Below, in pieces: positions 44,999 through 56,219 of a stretch of 64,000 bases of DNA. Source of the stretch: Cladorrhinum sp. PSN259 (taxonomy: Eukaryota > Ascomycota > Sordariomycetes > Sordariales > Podosporaceae); contig MU867139.1 of NCBI GenBank assembly GCA_033725935.1, forward strand, positions 1-64,000, given 5' to 3'. Positions within the stretch are counted from its first letter, which is position 1; every line of letters begins with the position of its first letter. The notes below the pieces were generated by a model. It had not been told where the DNA came from. It did no database searches and saw only the letters and a list, made by a program, of their open reading frames with translations. The position numbers and the translations under genes are program-made.

Positions 44999-46989
44999 TC
45001 ATCTCATGTACTCATCCGAATGCCGTACCTCACCCTCGGCAGAAACGAACCCTTCCTCAAGCATCCCTCTCCACCCACCCAGCACGCAAAAGGCCTCCCA
45101 CCCCTTCTTTCTCAACAACGCAGTGCTCATACATCCGCTGTCGCCATCTTCACACACAACCAGCACTTTCCCCTTGCCCATATTTCCTTGATATTCTTCC
45201 AGCATCCCCTCCCTCCCAAAAGCGTCCCGCAACTGTATCCACCTGTCTTGTACAGCCTCGGCGTCCCCGTAGAAATCCGATTTAGTGAGCGGTAAATCCA
45301 AGTTTTGGGCGCCGTCCAAGTGTCCTTGCTCGTAAAGCTCACGGGGACGGAGGTCGATTATTTTGAGTGGTATCTCAGGAAGAGGGCTGGGCGTGGTTGC
45401 AGCGCTGTACGATGAAGACTCCGAGGGCGTCGGTGAGAAGATTATTGACTCGGAAGAAGTTGAGGGTGATGATGTTGTGGACATTGCAACGTCTTTGGGG
45501 TCGTCTGTAAAGAAGGAAGGTGGCGATTCTAGGTCTGGCGAGTTGCATGTGCATGATGAAGGAACGATACATGCTGAAGTTGACGTAAAAGAAGGATTTG
45601 GTAGGGATGATGCAATGAGGTCTGACGCTTGGGAGGGCGAAAGGAACCATCGTTCTTCGTACGGGTCTTGGTCCACGGACAGAAGGCACTAAAATTATAT
45701 CGTCAGTGCGCGTTTGGGCAAAGTTGAGTATACGGGGACCACATACATCGTTGTGAATGGGAGGAAACTCATCCTCTCCTAGCTTCTTGTAGTACATGTC
45801 CATGTACTGGTAAGGAAGGTCTGCACACAGAAAGACACAGTTGATCTCGCCAGTAACTGGATCAGCCAGTTCTGAAAGCCTGCCTTGAGCCTTGAAAGAT
45901 TCTAAATGGGTGAGAAGCCCATGAAGAGCTTCACCAGATGATGGGCCAGCGATGATGCCATGTCGTGAGAGCTTCATTGACATGCGGAACGAGTCAACGG
46001 ACTGGACTGTTTCAAAGGCGTCGATTACTTGACGCCAGGGAAACGGGGAGCTTTCGAAGCCGGGGAAGTGGCGAGGCCCTGGTGTTGGGTCGCCGAAGAC
46101 GTTGCAGACGCTGGTGGGTGTCAGTTTTTATGGGTCGATAAGTCCGGAAAGGGGAAGTGTCTCACCCAATAACCTTCACTGACGGCTTTTGCTGCTTGAG
46201 ATATAAACCAGTGCCAGTGATGCACCCTCCCGTCCCAACAGTCGAACACAAGACATTGACTTCAGGTAGCTGTTCCCATATCTGCTTGCCTGTCCATTTC
46301 TCGTGTGACCTCCAGTTCTAGGAACCTCGTCAGCATCATCCAATCTTTTGACAAACAACAGGAATACTCACACTATTATTGTCATACTGACCCAAATAAC
46401 AAACATTTGGATCCTCACCAGCAAGTCTCCTTAGCCTATTCATGATGCCCTTGGGATCTGAAGGTTCCTGCTGCGCCAAACCGCCATAAAGTGATCTGTG
46501 AAAACGTCAATCTGAGCCCTGCCCTCAACATGTTTCGGATGCACTCACACATTCAGCCCAAAGAATCTCATCAACCTCAAACTATCAGCCGGCTTCTTAT
46601 TCGTCACATAAGCATAAACGTCTTCGTGTCCCCAGAGTGCTCTTGATATCATGCCCAATGACAATACTGTCGACCCCGAGCTTGCCTCAACAATAGAGCT
46701 CGTCCTCGCTTTGTCACTGTTGAGCAGCATTTCCAGTGCTGTCACAGTTGTTAGTGACCCTCGGTTGCACTCGATGGGGTGGGGGAGCTCACATACCTGG
46801 CAAAGACTTGACATTCTGAGCCGGCAATGCCGTCAACATCTTGGCAAAGATGCGCACCCCATCCTTTCTCAGCGGATTCAGAGCATCAGGCAGCTCGACA
46901 AGCGGCAAAGGTGGGTTCTCGTCTGGTTGGAAATATCGGTGAAGGGCATCGGGTCCCTTGAAGACGTTTAGGGGGTTCCGTGTCGCCAT
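44999..46989 (-). CDS. Cysteine-synthase-like PLP enzyme fused to rhodanese domain
   Basis: Six exons: 46797-46989, 46549-46738, 46372-46495, 46166-46317, 45747-46110, 44999-45688, giving 570 residues. Residues 1 to about 340 are a fold-type II PLP enzyme. The lysine in NVKSLPA aligns with the Schiff-base lysine of cysteine synthases, EASSGST is the substrate loop, and STVGTGGCITG is the phosphate-binding glycine loop. A Ser-rich linker leads to a rhodanese domain (about 455-560) with DLRPRELYEQGHLDGAQN and a possible catalytic Cys in VVCEDGDSG; the usual Arg of that loop is Asp. The fusion suggests that sulfur is added by the PLP domain and passed by, or supplied to, the rhodanese. It is divergent from the ATP-grasp ligase at 47941. 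Confidence 0.93.
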
Positions 46990-47940
46990 TGTACGTTGTT
47001 GTTATTGTTGCTGTCTGTGACGATGATGTTGAATGGAGGTCCGGACGTTGGGACGATACAGTGTATGTCTAGCTTCCAAGGTACTAACTAGCATGAAGAA
47101 TTGCAACGGCGTGCCAACAACAGACACATGTATCTATCAAAATATTGGTAACGCACAAAATAAACCCCCTCCCCCGCCCCTGTCGATCTTTGCAGCCCAA
47201 GTCCCACCACATGCACCCTTCTTTCCCCTCGGTGGCTTACATCACGACCTCAAGGGATGTCAGCATGCCACAGAATATTTCCAGCAATACAGGCAGCAAT
47301 CGGTTACGGATTCAGTAATCCGGCATCCTTACCTTGGGTAGTTATTTGCTCACAGACAGCCAAACAGGGGAGGGTGTTGTGACACCTTCCTGGACGACCT
47401 TCCTGAACAACCTTCCTGAGCACACTCGACACTCCCCTGTCTTCTTCTGACCATAGAGGTGTGCAACCGTGCAGAGCCAAGAGCATACCCTGGACGAGGT
47501 CCTCCCACAGTGATACCCCCGCAAACTTGCTCATCAAGGTACGTGTTCGGAAATACCACTGATCAGCAACCCCTCAGGATTTTTTTTGCCAAGACGTCCT
47601 AAAGCAACCCAGCACGCAATGCTTTGCTTCCTCTCGTGCTCTCGTACGCATCTTCAACATGCGCAACAAAAACACATGATCTCCGAGCTCCGAGCTTACG
47701 TACAGAATTACCCCCTGCCTTGGATATGGGAATTGCTGTTGATATTGACACCTTGTTCCATTAGCCCCGGCTACCACGTTCCGGAATTTCGGCAGAAGAT
47801 TGTGTCACCACACCCCCTCCCGGATGGATGGACCCGCTGGTACACCTCTATAACTTGGACTTGCAGGATTTCAAGGTCACCACTCCTCCGTTTTGCCAAA
47901 CAGAGAATCAATAAGCCCAGTAAACAGACAAGAGCAAAAA
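46990..47940. promoter_or_regulatory. Bidirectional promoter region of the PLP/ATP-grasp pair
   Basis: These 951 bp separate two divergent ATGs and contain no supportable gene. A C-rich patch occurs near 47163-47190. Shared control of the two genes is plausible from the arrangement; no factor site could be assigned. Confidence 0.55.
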
Positions 47941-50076
47941 ATGACGACGTCCCGGGACCTTGGCTTTGCCGAGATAGTCACGAGCACTCCAGATGTTGTT
48001 GTGCACGGTACTTACCTTCCTTCCTTCTTCCCGATCCCATTGTATTCCCGTCCAAGATTAGATTGTATCTTTACTAACATCACCAAAGCTCAACTGTGCC
48101 TTCGGGACAACTTTCCACAGAAAACAGCCGATCAGCCCCAGTTGTGGGGCATTGACTTGGTTCTCTCTGAGCCGCGAAACGGCAATATCCCCAAGTACCG
48201 CATCAGCCTGAGTGAGCACCTCAACGACGCATGGGCCCAGTTTCTCCTTGCTGCCGTAGAGGATCTGAGCAAGAGTGAGGCAGGCAAGCCCGCCGCCTCC
48301 ATCTCGTTACGTTTCCTCTTCTCTCAAACAAGTGGCCAAATCATCAGAAACGACCTCTTCGAGCGTCGCTTCGAGAGCTGCAACCTTGTCACATCCTCCA
48401 AAACCTTCCTCTACCCCCTACAGCATGTCCCCGCCACCCACCCACCTAAAACAATCACCTCAATCTCCGCCTTTAGCCCCGAACAGGATGCCCAGGACGA
48501 GCAAGATGGAGCATCACTCCTCCCCCTCGCCTCTGCCATAGGCGGCATTCGGCTCCATGCAACCACAACCTCTTTTGCAGATCTCGATGCGGAGCAGTCC
48601 AATCGGCTTGGTGGGTTTTCTTGGCTCTGGCTCTCTGAAGGAAACCCGCTCGTACCAAAACGCATTGCATGGGTCCAAGGCCGAGAGGACATTGACTGCA
48701 TCGAACGCGCACTGCGGGCCGCTGCCGCTCTGGGGATCCAACTAGTGGTCTTCGACGAGCCGGGACACTGGCTGCAGGATCCCAACTCACCCTGGGCGCA
48801 CCTTCGTGAAGCATTCGTCGAGGTAGATATTGCACCTGATGATGGATTCTCGACGCGGGTGGTCGACGCTGTCAAGGCATACCCTGAGCCCATCGACGGC
48901 ATCGTCACCATCAGCGATGTTAGGCTCGCCGGCGTAGCTGCAGCATGCCAGATTCTCGGTCTCCCAACCGAGAGTGCAATTGCCTACGAAATAGCAGCAG
49001 ACAAAGGTCGCACACGTCTGCTCGAGACTGTTGGAGCCGAAGAGAGTTTCGTCCTATCCCACGCAGACGAGCTCGGCGCCTACCTCTCCTCCAGAACTTC
49101 CCCTCTCACCTTCCCTCTCGTCGTGAAGCCCGTCATTGGCTGGAGCTCCGACTGCGTGACCAAAGTTCAAGACCTCGATGAGCTCCATCTTGCAGTCCGC
49201 AAGGCCTCGGACCGACATGCGACATCACCCAAACCATCCACGTCTGTCGTAGTAGAGCCCTACGTCGCTGGCCCAGAGGTAGACGCCAACCTCGTCATGC
49301 TAGACGGCCAAATTCTCTTTGCAGACATCAACGATGATTTCCCCTCCCCAGCCGATTCCTCGTCCGCCACCCACAAAGCCAACTTTCAAGAGACCCAAAA
49401 TGTAATCCCCTCTGCCTTGCCCCCTCTAGAACTCCAAGCAATCCAAGACCAACTCCGCACCTCCCTCCTCCGTCAAGGTTTCCGCTCCGGAATATTCCAC
49501 TGCGAAGCCCGCGTTCGGAACTCGTCTGTCCGTTACGAGACTATTTCCCCTTCCGGAGTCTTGGACCTCGTCCCGGCCTCCGTCTCGGCAGACACCCAAG
49601 ACTCACCCGCCAAGGAAATCGAAGTCTACCTCCACGAGATCAACGCCCGCCCTCCGGGGTACCTCGAATCTGTCGCCGTCCTCCTCGCACACGGAATCGA
49701 CTATTACGCACTCCGCATGCTCTTGTCTCTCGGCGATGAAACCTCACTTGCACGCCTCCGCGCATTATCCGTCCCCTTTCTCAATGGCCCTCAATTCCAC
49801 CTTTCCGTCATGATAATACAGCAAACGCGCCGAGGCATAATGAGATCCCGAGACGCAGCAAAAGAGTTTTTAGAAAAATACCCCGACATAAAAGCAAACG
49901 TGGTAGACTACTACACCCGCAAAAAAGCTGGCGACATCCTGGAAGGTCCAGATGCGGCTTCACTCTGGTGGATCGCTTTCTTTTCTGTCATCTCACGCAC
50001 CTCTCGCCAAGACTTGTTGGAGAGGGTGGCGTTCATCGAGAAGGAATTTGACTACGAGTTTGATCCGTTGCCGTGA
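47941..50076 (+). CDS. ATP-grasp ligase, carnosine-synthase-like
   Basis: Single exon, 711 residues, start at the first in-frame ATG (47941, after an A-run). The N-terminal 300 residues are poorly defined. The ATP-grasp module occupies about 345-580: AYEIAADKGRTRLL, the ATP-lysine strand PLVVKPVIGWSS, the clasp VVVEPYVAGPEVDANLV, and the metal-binding EINARPPGYLE. Enzymes of this type join a carboxylate to an amine through an acyl phosphate; the closest named relatives I know are carnosine synthases and fungal amino-acid ligases. Together with the neighbouring cysteine-synthase/rhodanese gene it suggests a peptide-like or amide product built on a sulfur amino acid; this is inference. Confidence 0.9.
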   Translation: MTTSRDLGFAEIVTSTPDVVVHGTYLPSFFPIPLYSRPRLDCIFTNITKAQLCLRDNFPQKTADQPQLWGIDLVLSEPRNGNIPKYRISLSEHLNDAWAQFLLAAVEDLSKSEAGKPAASISLRFLFSQTSGQIIRNDLFERRFESCNLVTSSKTFLYPLQHVPATHPPKTITSISAFSPEQDAQDEQDGASLLPLASAIGGIRLHATTTSFADLDAEQSNRLGGFSWLWLSEGNPLVPKRIAWVQGREDIDCIERALRAAAALGIQLVVFDEPGHWLQDPNSPWAHLREAFVEVDIAPDDGFSTRVVDAVKAYPEPIDGIVTISDVRLAGVAAACQILGLPTESAIAYEIAADKGRTRLLETVGAEESFVLSHADELGAYLSSRTSPLTFPLVVKPVIGWSSDCVTKVQDLDELHLAVRKASDRHATSPKPSTSVVVEPYVAGPEVDANLVMLDGQILFADINDDFPSPADSSSATHKANFQETQNVIPSALPPLELQAIQDQLRTSLLRQGFRSGIFHCEARVRNSSVRYETISPSGVLDLVPASVSADTQDSPAKEIEVYLHEINARPPGYLESVAVLLAHGIDYYALRMLLSLGDETSLARLRALSVPFLNGPQFHLSVMIIQQTRRGIMRSRDAAKEFLEKYPDIKANVVDYYTRKKAGDILEGPDAASLWWIAFFSVISRTSRQDLLERVAFIEKEFDYEFDPLP

Positions 50077-51274
50077 TTGGCGACAGAAAGTTCTGATCGG
50101 ACAGATGTTGGTGGAGGTGCGCGTGTGTGTGTGTGCATGTGTGCGTCAAGTTCCAGACCGTTCCATAGACTGCACCTTTTGCCTCCCGACGACGGCGCGG
50201 GCAAGAAGGGGGGTGAATTTGCACGATGCAGGGATCAGATAAGCTAGTGTAAAATAGATTATGCAAACCATTTGTGCGTGGCGTAACAACGAATTATGAC
50301 ATGTTAATCTAGACTCTGACGATTTCTGTATTCGTGAGTGGGCCGGTGCTGCTCTGGTGCTGACCTGTGTCGAGGGTGTGCGCTCCTGTTTAGGGGGTGT
50401 GCGTGGTGTGCTGACTGCGGCGAAGTTAGGGGGGCATAATCTGCTAACCCAGCTAGATTTGCCACATTTCAACGGAAGCGGCCCCCAAGGGAAGATGCCC
50501 CTACTTTGAGCTGCATACCTGCTTTGATAAACTTTTTTTATTTTATTTTATTTTTTATTTTTAGCTACCTTGAGGGGACTTAGCTAGGTCTTATCCGCGG
50601 GACTAAGCAGGGCAGACAATAGCAACAGCTTCTCCTAAGAGCACTTTGTGTCTTCTATGGCGGCTCCTAGGCAAGAGAGAGTGGATGGGGGACATGAATT
50701 CCGGAAACGCGTGCCCCGCGATTCGTTAGATTAAAAAGAAACCTCGTAGCCAGGACTTCAGCTGCTTCCCCCTCTGCCCATGGTCAGCTGGAACAGCATG
50801 GAAGGCACTAGCTGTTCCATGATAAAGCAGGTGAAGCCCAGTCTCACTAGGATTCAAGGCCAATATTACCTACTGCCAATTAACCTATCTCCATTTTGGT
50901 CCTTGTTTCCGAACTTTTATTTTACGCGACCATGATTCTCATTCTATGGGTCGGTCTCCTCACTTTGTTTCTTTTATCTTTAGCAAGAGCTCGTTGAAGA
51001 CATTTGTTTGGTCATCTTCTGTTATCTGTAGGAGCAATTGCCGCAGTATGGCGTGTGCCAAAATAATAGTCGAGTAAATAGTAAATAGTCATAGCAGCTT
51101 GCGCCTCGCCGGCGTCCTAACAAGCTCTAGCAGAAGCCATAGGTATGAAATTGTGAGCACAACTTGTTTGTCAGAAGTATCGAGCAATAATTTCCTCTTG
51201 CAGAAATGAACCAAAAAAATAAAATAAAAAAAATAAAAAAATAAAAATCACAAGAGACCTATATTAATCCATGA
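50077..51274. other. Intergenic spacer of 1.2 kb
   Basis: T/A low-complexity blocks occur at about 50535-50562 and an AAATAAAA run at 51209-51247. A short GT-rich microsatellite lies at about 50119-50145. No gene was found. Confidence 0.6.
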
Positions 51275-54200
51275 TCATCGAATCCTTCCATCCCTAGCAA
51301 TCTGCTCATCGCTGTACCCATCTTGAACCTTGTCCAAGTACTCATCAAACTTCTTGGACACGCCAATTACGTGCTTCAAGTGTACAGAAGACATGTCGAC
51401 CCCCTTGAACTTGGCCAGTTGTCTTGCGGTTGTTATGGCGTTACGGATCTGTCGACCGTTCATTGGCTTCTCGGCCAGCTCGCTGAGGTAGCACTCGATG
51501 TCGTCAAAGTCTATGCCCAGTGGTAGATCCAGCTTCCGTTTTCGGTTATCACCCAGTGGCTCTATCTTGGCTGCCTGTTGTTGTTCTTCGTCGAGGCTTT
51601 GAAGCCGGTGGAGAAAGTTCTTCCAGATTTTGTGACGCTGCCCCTGAGTTAGAGGCTCGTAGTGTAAAGAAAGCTGGATCCGAGACTTGAAGGCTTCGTC
51701 AAAGGTGCCAACGCGGTTAGAGGTAAGGATGAGGATGCCTTCATAGTACTCGAGAACACGAAGAAAGACCGATACGAGCGCGTTACGCTCGAGGTCGGTA
51801 AGGGTTCGCTGTTCAAGAAAGACATCGGCTTCGTCGAGAAGGACCACACAGTCCCAGATTTTGCCGAGGTGAAGTACCGACTCCAGGTACTTTTCGACCT
51901 CGTCCGGCTTAGTGCCAATATCTCCGCAAGTGACTCGGTAGAGAGGCTTCTCTGCAATCTCAGCCACGCTTTCGGCAGTGAATGTCTTGCCAGTTCCAGG
52001 ACCACCGTGAAGCAAGATGATGAGACCGTTTCCCTTCCCCTCAACCAAGTCTGTGCTCTGTTCTTTGTTGATTTTGTTTGTGACCAGCGCTTGAATCAAT
52101 TCTTTTGCTTGTGGGTCGACCACGAGGTGATCGAAGGCCTTCTTGTTCCAAGATACGTCACGGATGCAGTCAACCTGAATTGTTTCTAAACTTTTGGGTC
52201 AGCATTGAAATCGCCAGGCTTAGTAAAGAGATTTAGTCGCATTGGACATACCCCACTTCTTTCGTTGCAGATTATATGCAGTCATACTGTTTGGAAACGC
52301 GAAGATGTCTGGTTCCGGGGGTGGATCATCCGAGACCATAAACTCGGCCGAAACATCTTGCCGTTCATGATAGTAGGGCTCGACAAACTGAGATTCGACA
52401 GCTCCTTTTTGCGAATTGGAATCAGGATGGAGCTTGCGATAGGTTTCAATGTCAACCATGTATCTCTCATGTCCCTTTTTGTACGATAGCAGATTAGTCA
52501 GACGGATCAGCAAGTCGTCGATCATCGGTATGCAAAGACTCACATCGCGAGACCCATCCTCCGGGGCAGTGCTGTATTCGATAAAGGCCCTTTTTCGACA
52601 TTTCCAAGCTCTTCTGCCACGACGTTCTAGCTGGATCTTCAAAGCTTCGCTTGCATATTTCAGTGGGTATATATCCAAAGTTGTGATCATTACTGGTTTG
52701 TGGTGTGTGGCGGCTGGAAGGGGAGTATAAACCCGACACTTCTGACGGTGGAAGCGACCATCAAACTGATAGTGCCACGCATTGGTTGATAGGTACCCCA
52801 GAAGCTGGCTGTCATCTGTCTCTTCATCCTGTGGCTCGTCTTCACTGTCCGTTTCGCTGTCCATTTCGCGGTGAAGCTGGCTATTGATGTTCCGAGATGT
52901 TGTTGGCAAACCCTTTTTAGGAACGACGCAACCCCATGAGTCAGATACGAACCCATGATGACAGTTTCCCTCCTTAATAATCAAAGCATCTCCAGGCTGA
53001 ACCAAAAATTGGATTGAAAACTTTGATACAAGTCCTTCTCCTAGTTCAGCATCGGCAGCATCATACAATTCTCTGTAATGAGAATCGATCCAATCCGTGA
53101 GAAGACGTAGCTGAGATTCTGCAGCCTTTGGCATATTCTCGATATTGTTGTGAGAGCGGTACCGATACCAGAAGAGATAGGGCGATTTGATTCGAGCTTT
53201 CGAATCCCAGCCAGCAAAGTCTTTGTCGAAAGCTTCATGGCTATTCATAAACAAATCTAGTGCATCCGCTGCTTCGTGAGACAGTAGTTGGATAGACTCA
53301 TCCGCGGCCTCTGGACTTGGGAGCTCCTCGCTTTCGTCGACGGCTTTTCTGATCTCTTGAAGCTGATGCTTGACAGAGTAATACTTGTAAACGACAAAGG
53401 CAAGTTGGGGCCTCATGTTAAGATAGCCATGTTCGTTCGTGATTGCTGAGTTGCCTCTCAGTTGAGGTAAATATCTTTTGCTGTGTGAATCTGAGAGGAC
53501 CCATGACGGCTCCGCCAAGTAGGCAGTTTTGTTACCTTTGATCTTGTGGATTACAAGCCACTCTGATGATTTGGCTGGCGCCTGTTGGTTTCGTAGTCTC
53601 TTAACCTCAGCTCTGAGCTCTTCGATTGTTTCCACACTTGAGTGCTCAGGATCCTGCTCGCCCTGATACTGCCCCTCTGATGAAATGCCTGACCCCTGTG
53701 GGACATGCTGCGTCGTGTTTTTTGCTCCTTTGTGGGCTTGAGAACCCGCTTCTGAATTCTTGTAATCCTGGATTGGGGGATTTTCGATCATGTTGTGTTC
53801 TTGGTATTGATATCTTTCGTGTCCCAGCAATCTGGATCCCTGTTGGCTTCGGAGTCTGAATCCTGATTGTCGCTGTGGAAGTTGGTGCAGTTGCTGTTGT
53901 CTGATTACTGGGTTTTTTTGCGTTAGCGCTTGCAGTTCTTGTTGTAGTTGATGTTGTCGTGCTGCTTGTTGTTGTGCTGATAGTGGTTGTGTTGTCGGGG
54001 GTTGTACTCCTCGTTGTTGTTTATATTGTTGATATTGTTGTGGTTGTTGTTGTTGTGGTTGTTGTTGTTGTGCTGCTTGTTGTTGTGCTGATTGTTGTTG
54101 TGCTTGTAGTTGTTGTTGTGCTTGTAGTTGTTGTAGTTGTGCTGGCGATAGTGATGTTTCTAGTGCCTTGAGGTCTCCTGGGCTGACCATGCCGCGGGGC

Positions 54201-54358
54201 GCAAGAGCCAAAAGCTTTTCTCTCTCAGCTGAGGATGACTCTGTCTGATCACGTGATATAGTTCTGCTCTGATAGTAATTTTGACCGTCGGTCGTGCCAT
54301 CTTTGGATCCCTCCTCTCGAAGCCCGCCCCCGAAGTCGAATGAATCAGGCACTTCCAT
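51275..54358 (-). CDS. AAA ATPase with polyglutamine N-terminal region
   Basis: Two exons, 52252-54358 and 51275-52185, giving 1005 residues. A long disordered N-terminus holds a Gln-rich region (about residues 70-150) encoded by CAA/CAG runs at about 53935-54165, then a short coiled coil (ETIEELRAEVKRLRNQ). A fungal DUF7025-like domain follows, with the VQPGD/VVPKKG region. The C-terminal AAA module has Walker A GGPGTGKT (near residue 760), Walker B VVLLDEADVF, the SNRVGTFDEAF sensor 1 region and an arginine finger in SRI. This group is large in filamentous fungi and its substrates are unknown. The ATG at 54358 is the first; the frame upstream only offers GTG. Confidence 0.92.
53935..54165 (-). 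repeat. CAA/CAG trinucleotide repeat (polyglutamine)
   Basis: On the minus strand this stretch reads as interrupted CAA and CAG codons with Leu, Ala, Pro and Tyr insertions. It lies inside the AAA ATPase gene. Such tracts tend to vary in length between isolates. Confidence 0.9.
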
Positions 54359-54689
54359 CAGCTCAAACTTGGAATCCACGTTGATTGTTTCACTTTGCCA
54401 ACAAAAGTCACGTCATGGGCTTTGAAATGAATGGCGGGCAAAAATGGAGTGATTTGAAAGCTGGAATCAGGAAGCGGTGAGGTGAACGGAAGGATGTGAG
54501 CCTGAGTGGCAGTGCTACGCATATGTGTGGGAGGTCAGGTGACTGACCCACACGTGGCGCACCATTACAGGTAAATGATTCCGAGCCTCGTCTCCTCAAG
54601 TTTCAAGGTTGCTCTTTTTCCTCTTCCTCTACTTAGACCTTGATTTTGTGGATTTTTTCCCACTTCGTCAGTGATAGTAGGAAGTGCAA
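54359..54689. promoter_or_regulatory. Short divergent promoter
   Basis: Only 331 bp separate the start codons of the AAA ATPase (minus) and the DUF7708-type protein (plus), so their promoters must overlap or abut. No specific sites were assigned. Confidence 0.55.
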
Positions 54690-56219
54690 ATGGCCCAAGC
54701 CCCTTGCGGATCGCAGCTTCGGCAGTGGTGTGCACCTACCACTGTCCCCAGCAACCGAAGTCCTGCTTCTGACGCTTTCAACGAGACACTAAAACGCTTT
54801 ACTCCCCATGCTACGAGCATCCACGACGTCAGAGTCCTCGTCTCCGATTCTTTCAACCGTTACTCAAACGAGCACAAGTTTCCCAAAGCACACAAATGGC
54901 TCTCACGAGTGATGGGAACGCTGCATCATTATGCCAACATTTTTGATGTCTTTGTACAACACCACCCTGAATATGTCGCACTCGCCTGGGGAGCTATGAA
55001 GCTCGTTCTTGTCGCCGTCCAAAACCACCAAAACACCATCGCCATCATCTCAAAGGCCCTATCACAGATTGCCCAATCCCTACCACAGGTCGAACTGGCA
55101 ACTGTTTTATACCCAACTGAGCACATGAGCAGTGCGGTTGAGAAGCTCTATTCTGATATCTTGCAATTCTTCCTCCGTGCCTATGAATGGTGCCAAGAAG
55201 GGTCCTTCCGCCACCTCCTTCACAGCGTCACCCGACCGCCAGAACTACGATACAGGGATCTGCTCGAGCAGATTGCCGAGAGCTCACGTTTCGTCGACAG
55301 GCTCGCCGTAGCAGGACAACAAGCAGAAATACGGGACATGAACGGAAAATTGACAGCAATTACCGTTCAGCTACAAAAAATCCAAGATTCACAATTTCTG
55401 CACTCGAGTGCCCTCGTCGACACAAACAGGAAGCTATCAGATATCCAATTCTCCCAGATAATGAAATTCGTGTCCGAAGGCGAGCTCGGCGACCCCCTCT
55501 TGGCGTACCGATTCAACAAATCTCTTCAAACCCGCCTCAGCCCTCTCAACGCAAATCAGCTGGTTAACCAGTTCTGGAAGTCACCAAAGCTGCATGAGTG
55601 GGATACTGGTATTGGGTCCAATGTCGCAGTCATCAAAGGCAACTTGAATGCCCGCTTTGCCATTAAACGTTTCACTGTCGACATAATAGCCCAACTGCAG
55701 ACTAAGGAGATTCCGGTCTTGTGGGCTCTACCCTGGCCTGATAGCGGGGCCGGAGGGACTCGGAGGGCATCATCCATTGATCTCTTCAAGCACCTCGTTC
55801 TTCAAGCCCTCCGACTCACTGGTGGCACTGCGACCGAAGGTAGCATGTCCCTTGATTGCGCTCGCTTCCAACGAGCCAAAACAGAGCTCGAATGGACTCA
55901 AATCCTCGGCTCCGCATTATCGAGAACAACACCTTCCCAGATCTACCTGGTAATCGACCTCTCCATTCTTGACCCGAATCTGGAACCATCAGAAGGTTTC
56001 TCCTGGCTTGAAGCGTTCCGGAATCTCTTCTCCATCCTCACCCAACATAGTCCAAACCTGAAAGTCAAAATTCTTCTTCTCAGTTACGGGAGAAACCATT
56101 TATCAAATTCCCAGCCAGCACCTTCCGACATTATCATACCAGTCAGGGCGATACCTATCCCAGTCAAAAGACAGAAGCGAATGGGAGCAAAAATGCACCG
56201 CGGACGAGAGAAGCGATAG
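54690..56219 (+). CDS. DUF7708-type protein without a recognisable nucleotide-binding domain
   Basis: Single exon, 509 residues, ATG at 54690. Residues about 60-210 form the helical domain found at the N-terminus of many fungal NLRs, including the HHPEYVALAWGAMKLVLVA signature. A coiled-coil stretch follows (about 220-270). The C-terminal half has a PVLWALPWPDSG...DLFKHLVLQALRL block and a hydrophobic strand QIYLVIDLSILD, but no Walker A P-loop, so it is not an ATP-hydrolysing NLR as it stands. The extreme C-terminus is strongly basic (KRQKRMGAKMHRGREKR). It may act with or as a partner to true NLRs; this is inference. Confidence 0.82.
   Translation: MAQAPCGSQLRQWCAPTTVPSNRSPASDAFNETLKRFTPHATSIHDVRVLVSDSFNRYSNEHKFPKAHKWLSRVMGTLHHYANIFDVFVQHHPEYVALAWGAMKLVLVAVQNHQNTIAIISKALSQIAQSLPQVELATVLYPTEHMSSAVEKLYSDILQFFLRAYEWCQEGSFRHLLHSVTRPPELRYRDLLEQIAESSRFVDRLAVAGQQAEIRDMNGKLTAITVQLQKIQDSQFLHSSALVDTNRKLSDIQFSQIMKFVSEGELGDPLLAYRFNKSLQTRLSPLNANQLVNQFWKSPKLHEWDTGIGSNVAVIKGNLNARFAIKRFTVDIIAQLQTKEIPVLWALPWPDSGAGGTRRASSIDLFKHLVLQALRLTGGTATEGSMSLDCARFQRAKTELEWTQILGSALSRTTPSQIYLVIDLSILDPNLEPSEGFSWLEAFRNLFSILTQHSPNLKVKILLLSYGRNHLSNSQPAPSDIIIPVRAIPIPVKRQKRMGAKMHRGREKR

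Noticed and set aside
48411..48911. 166-codon frame antisense to the ATP-grasp gene
   Set aside because: Low-complexity shadow of a real coding sequence with strong third-position bias on the other strand.
53959..54171. Hydrophobic Val/Leu-rich frame on the plus strand
   Set aside because: It is the reverse reading of the CAA/CAG repeat in the AAA ATPase gene.
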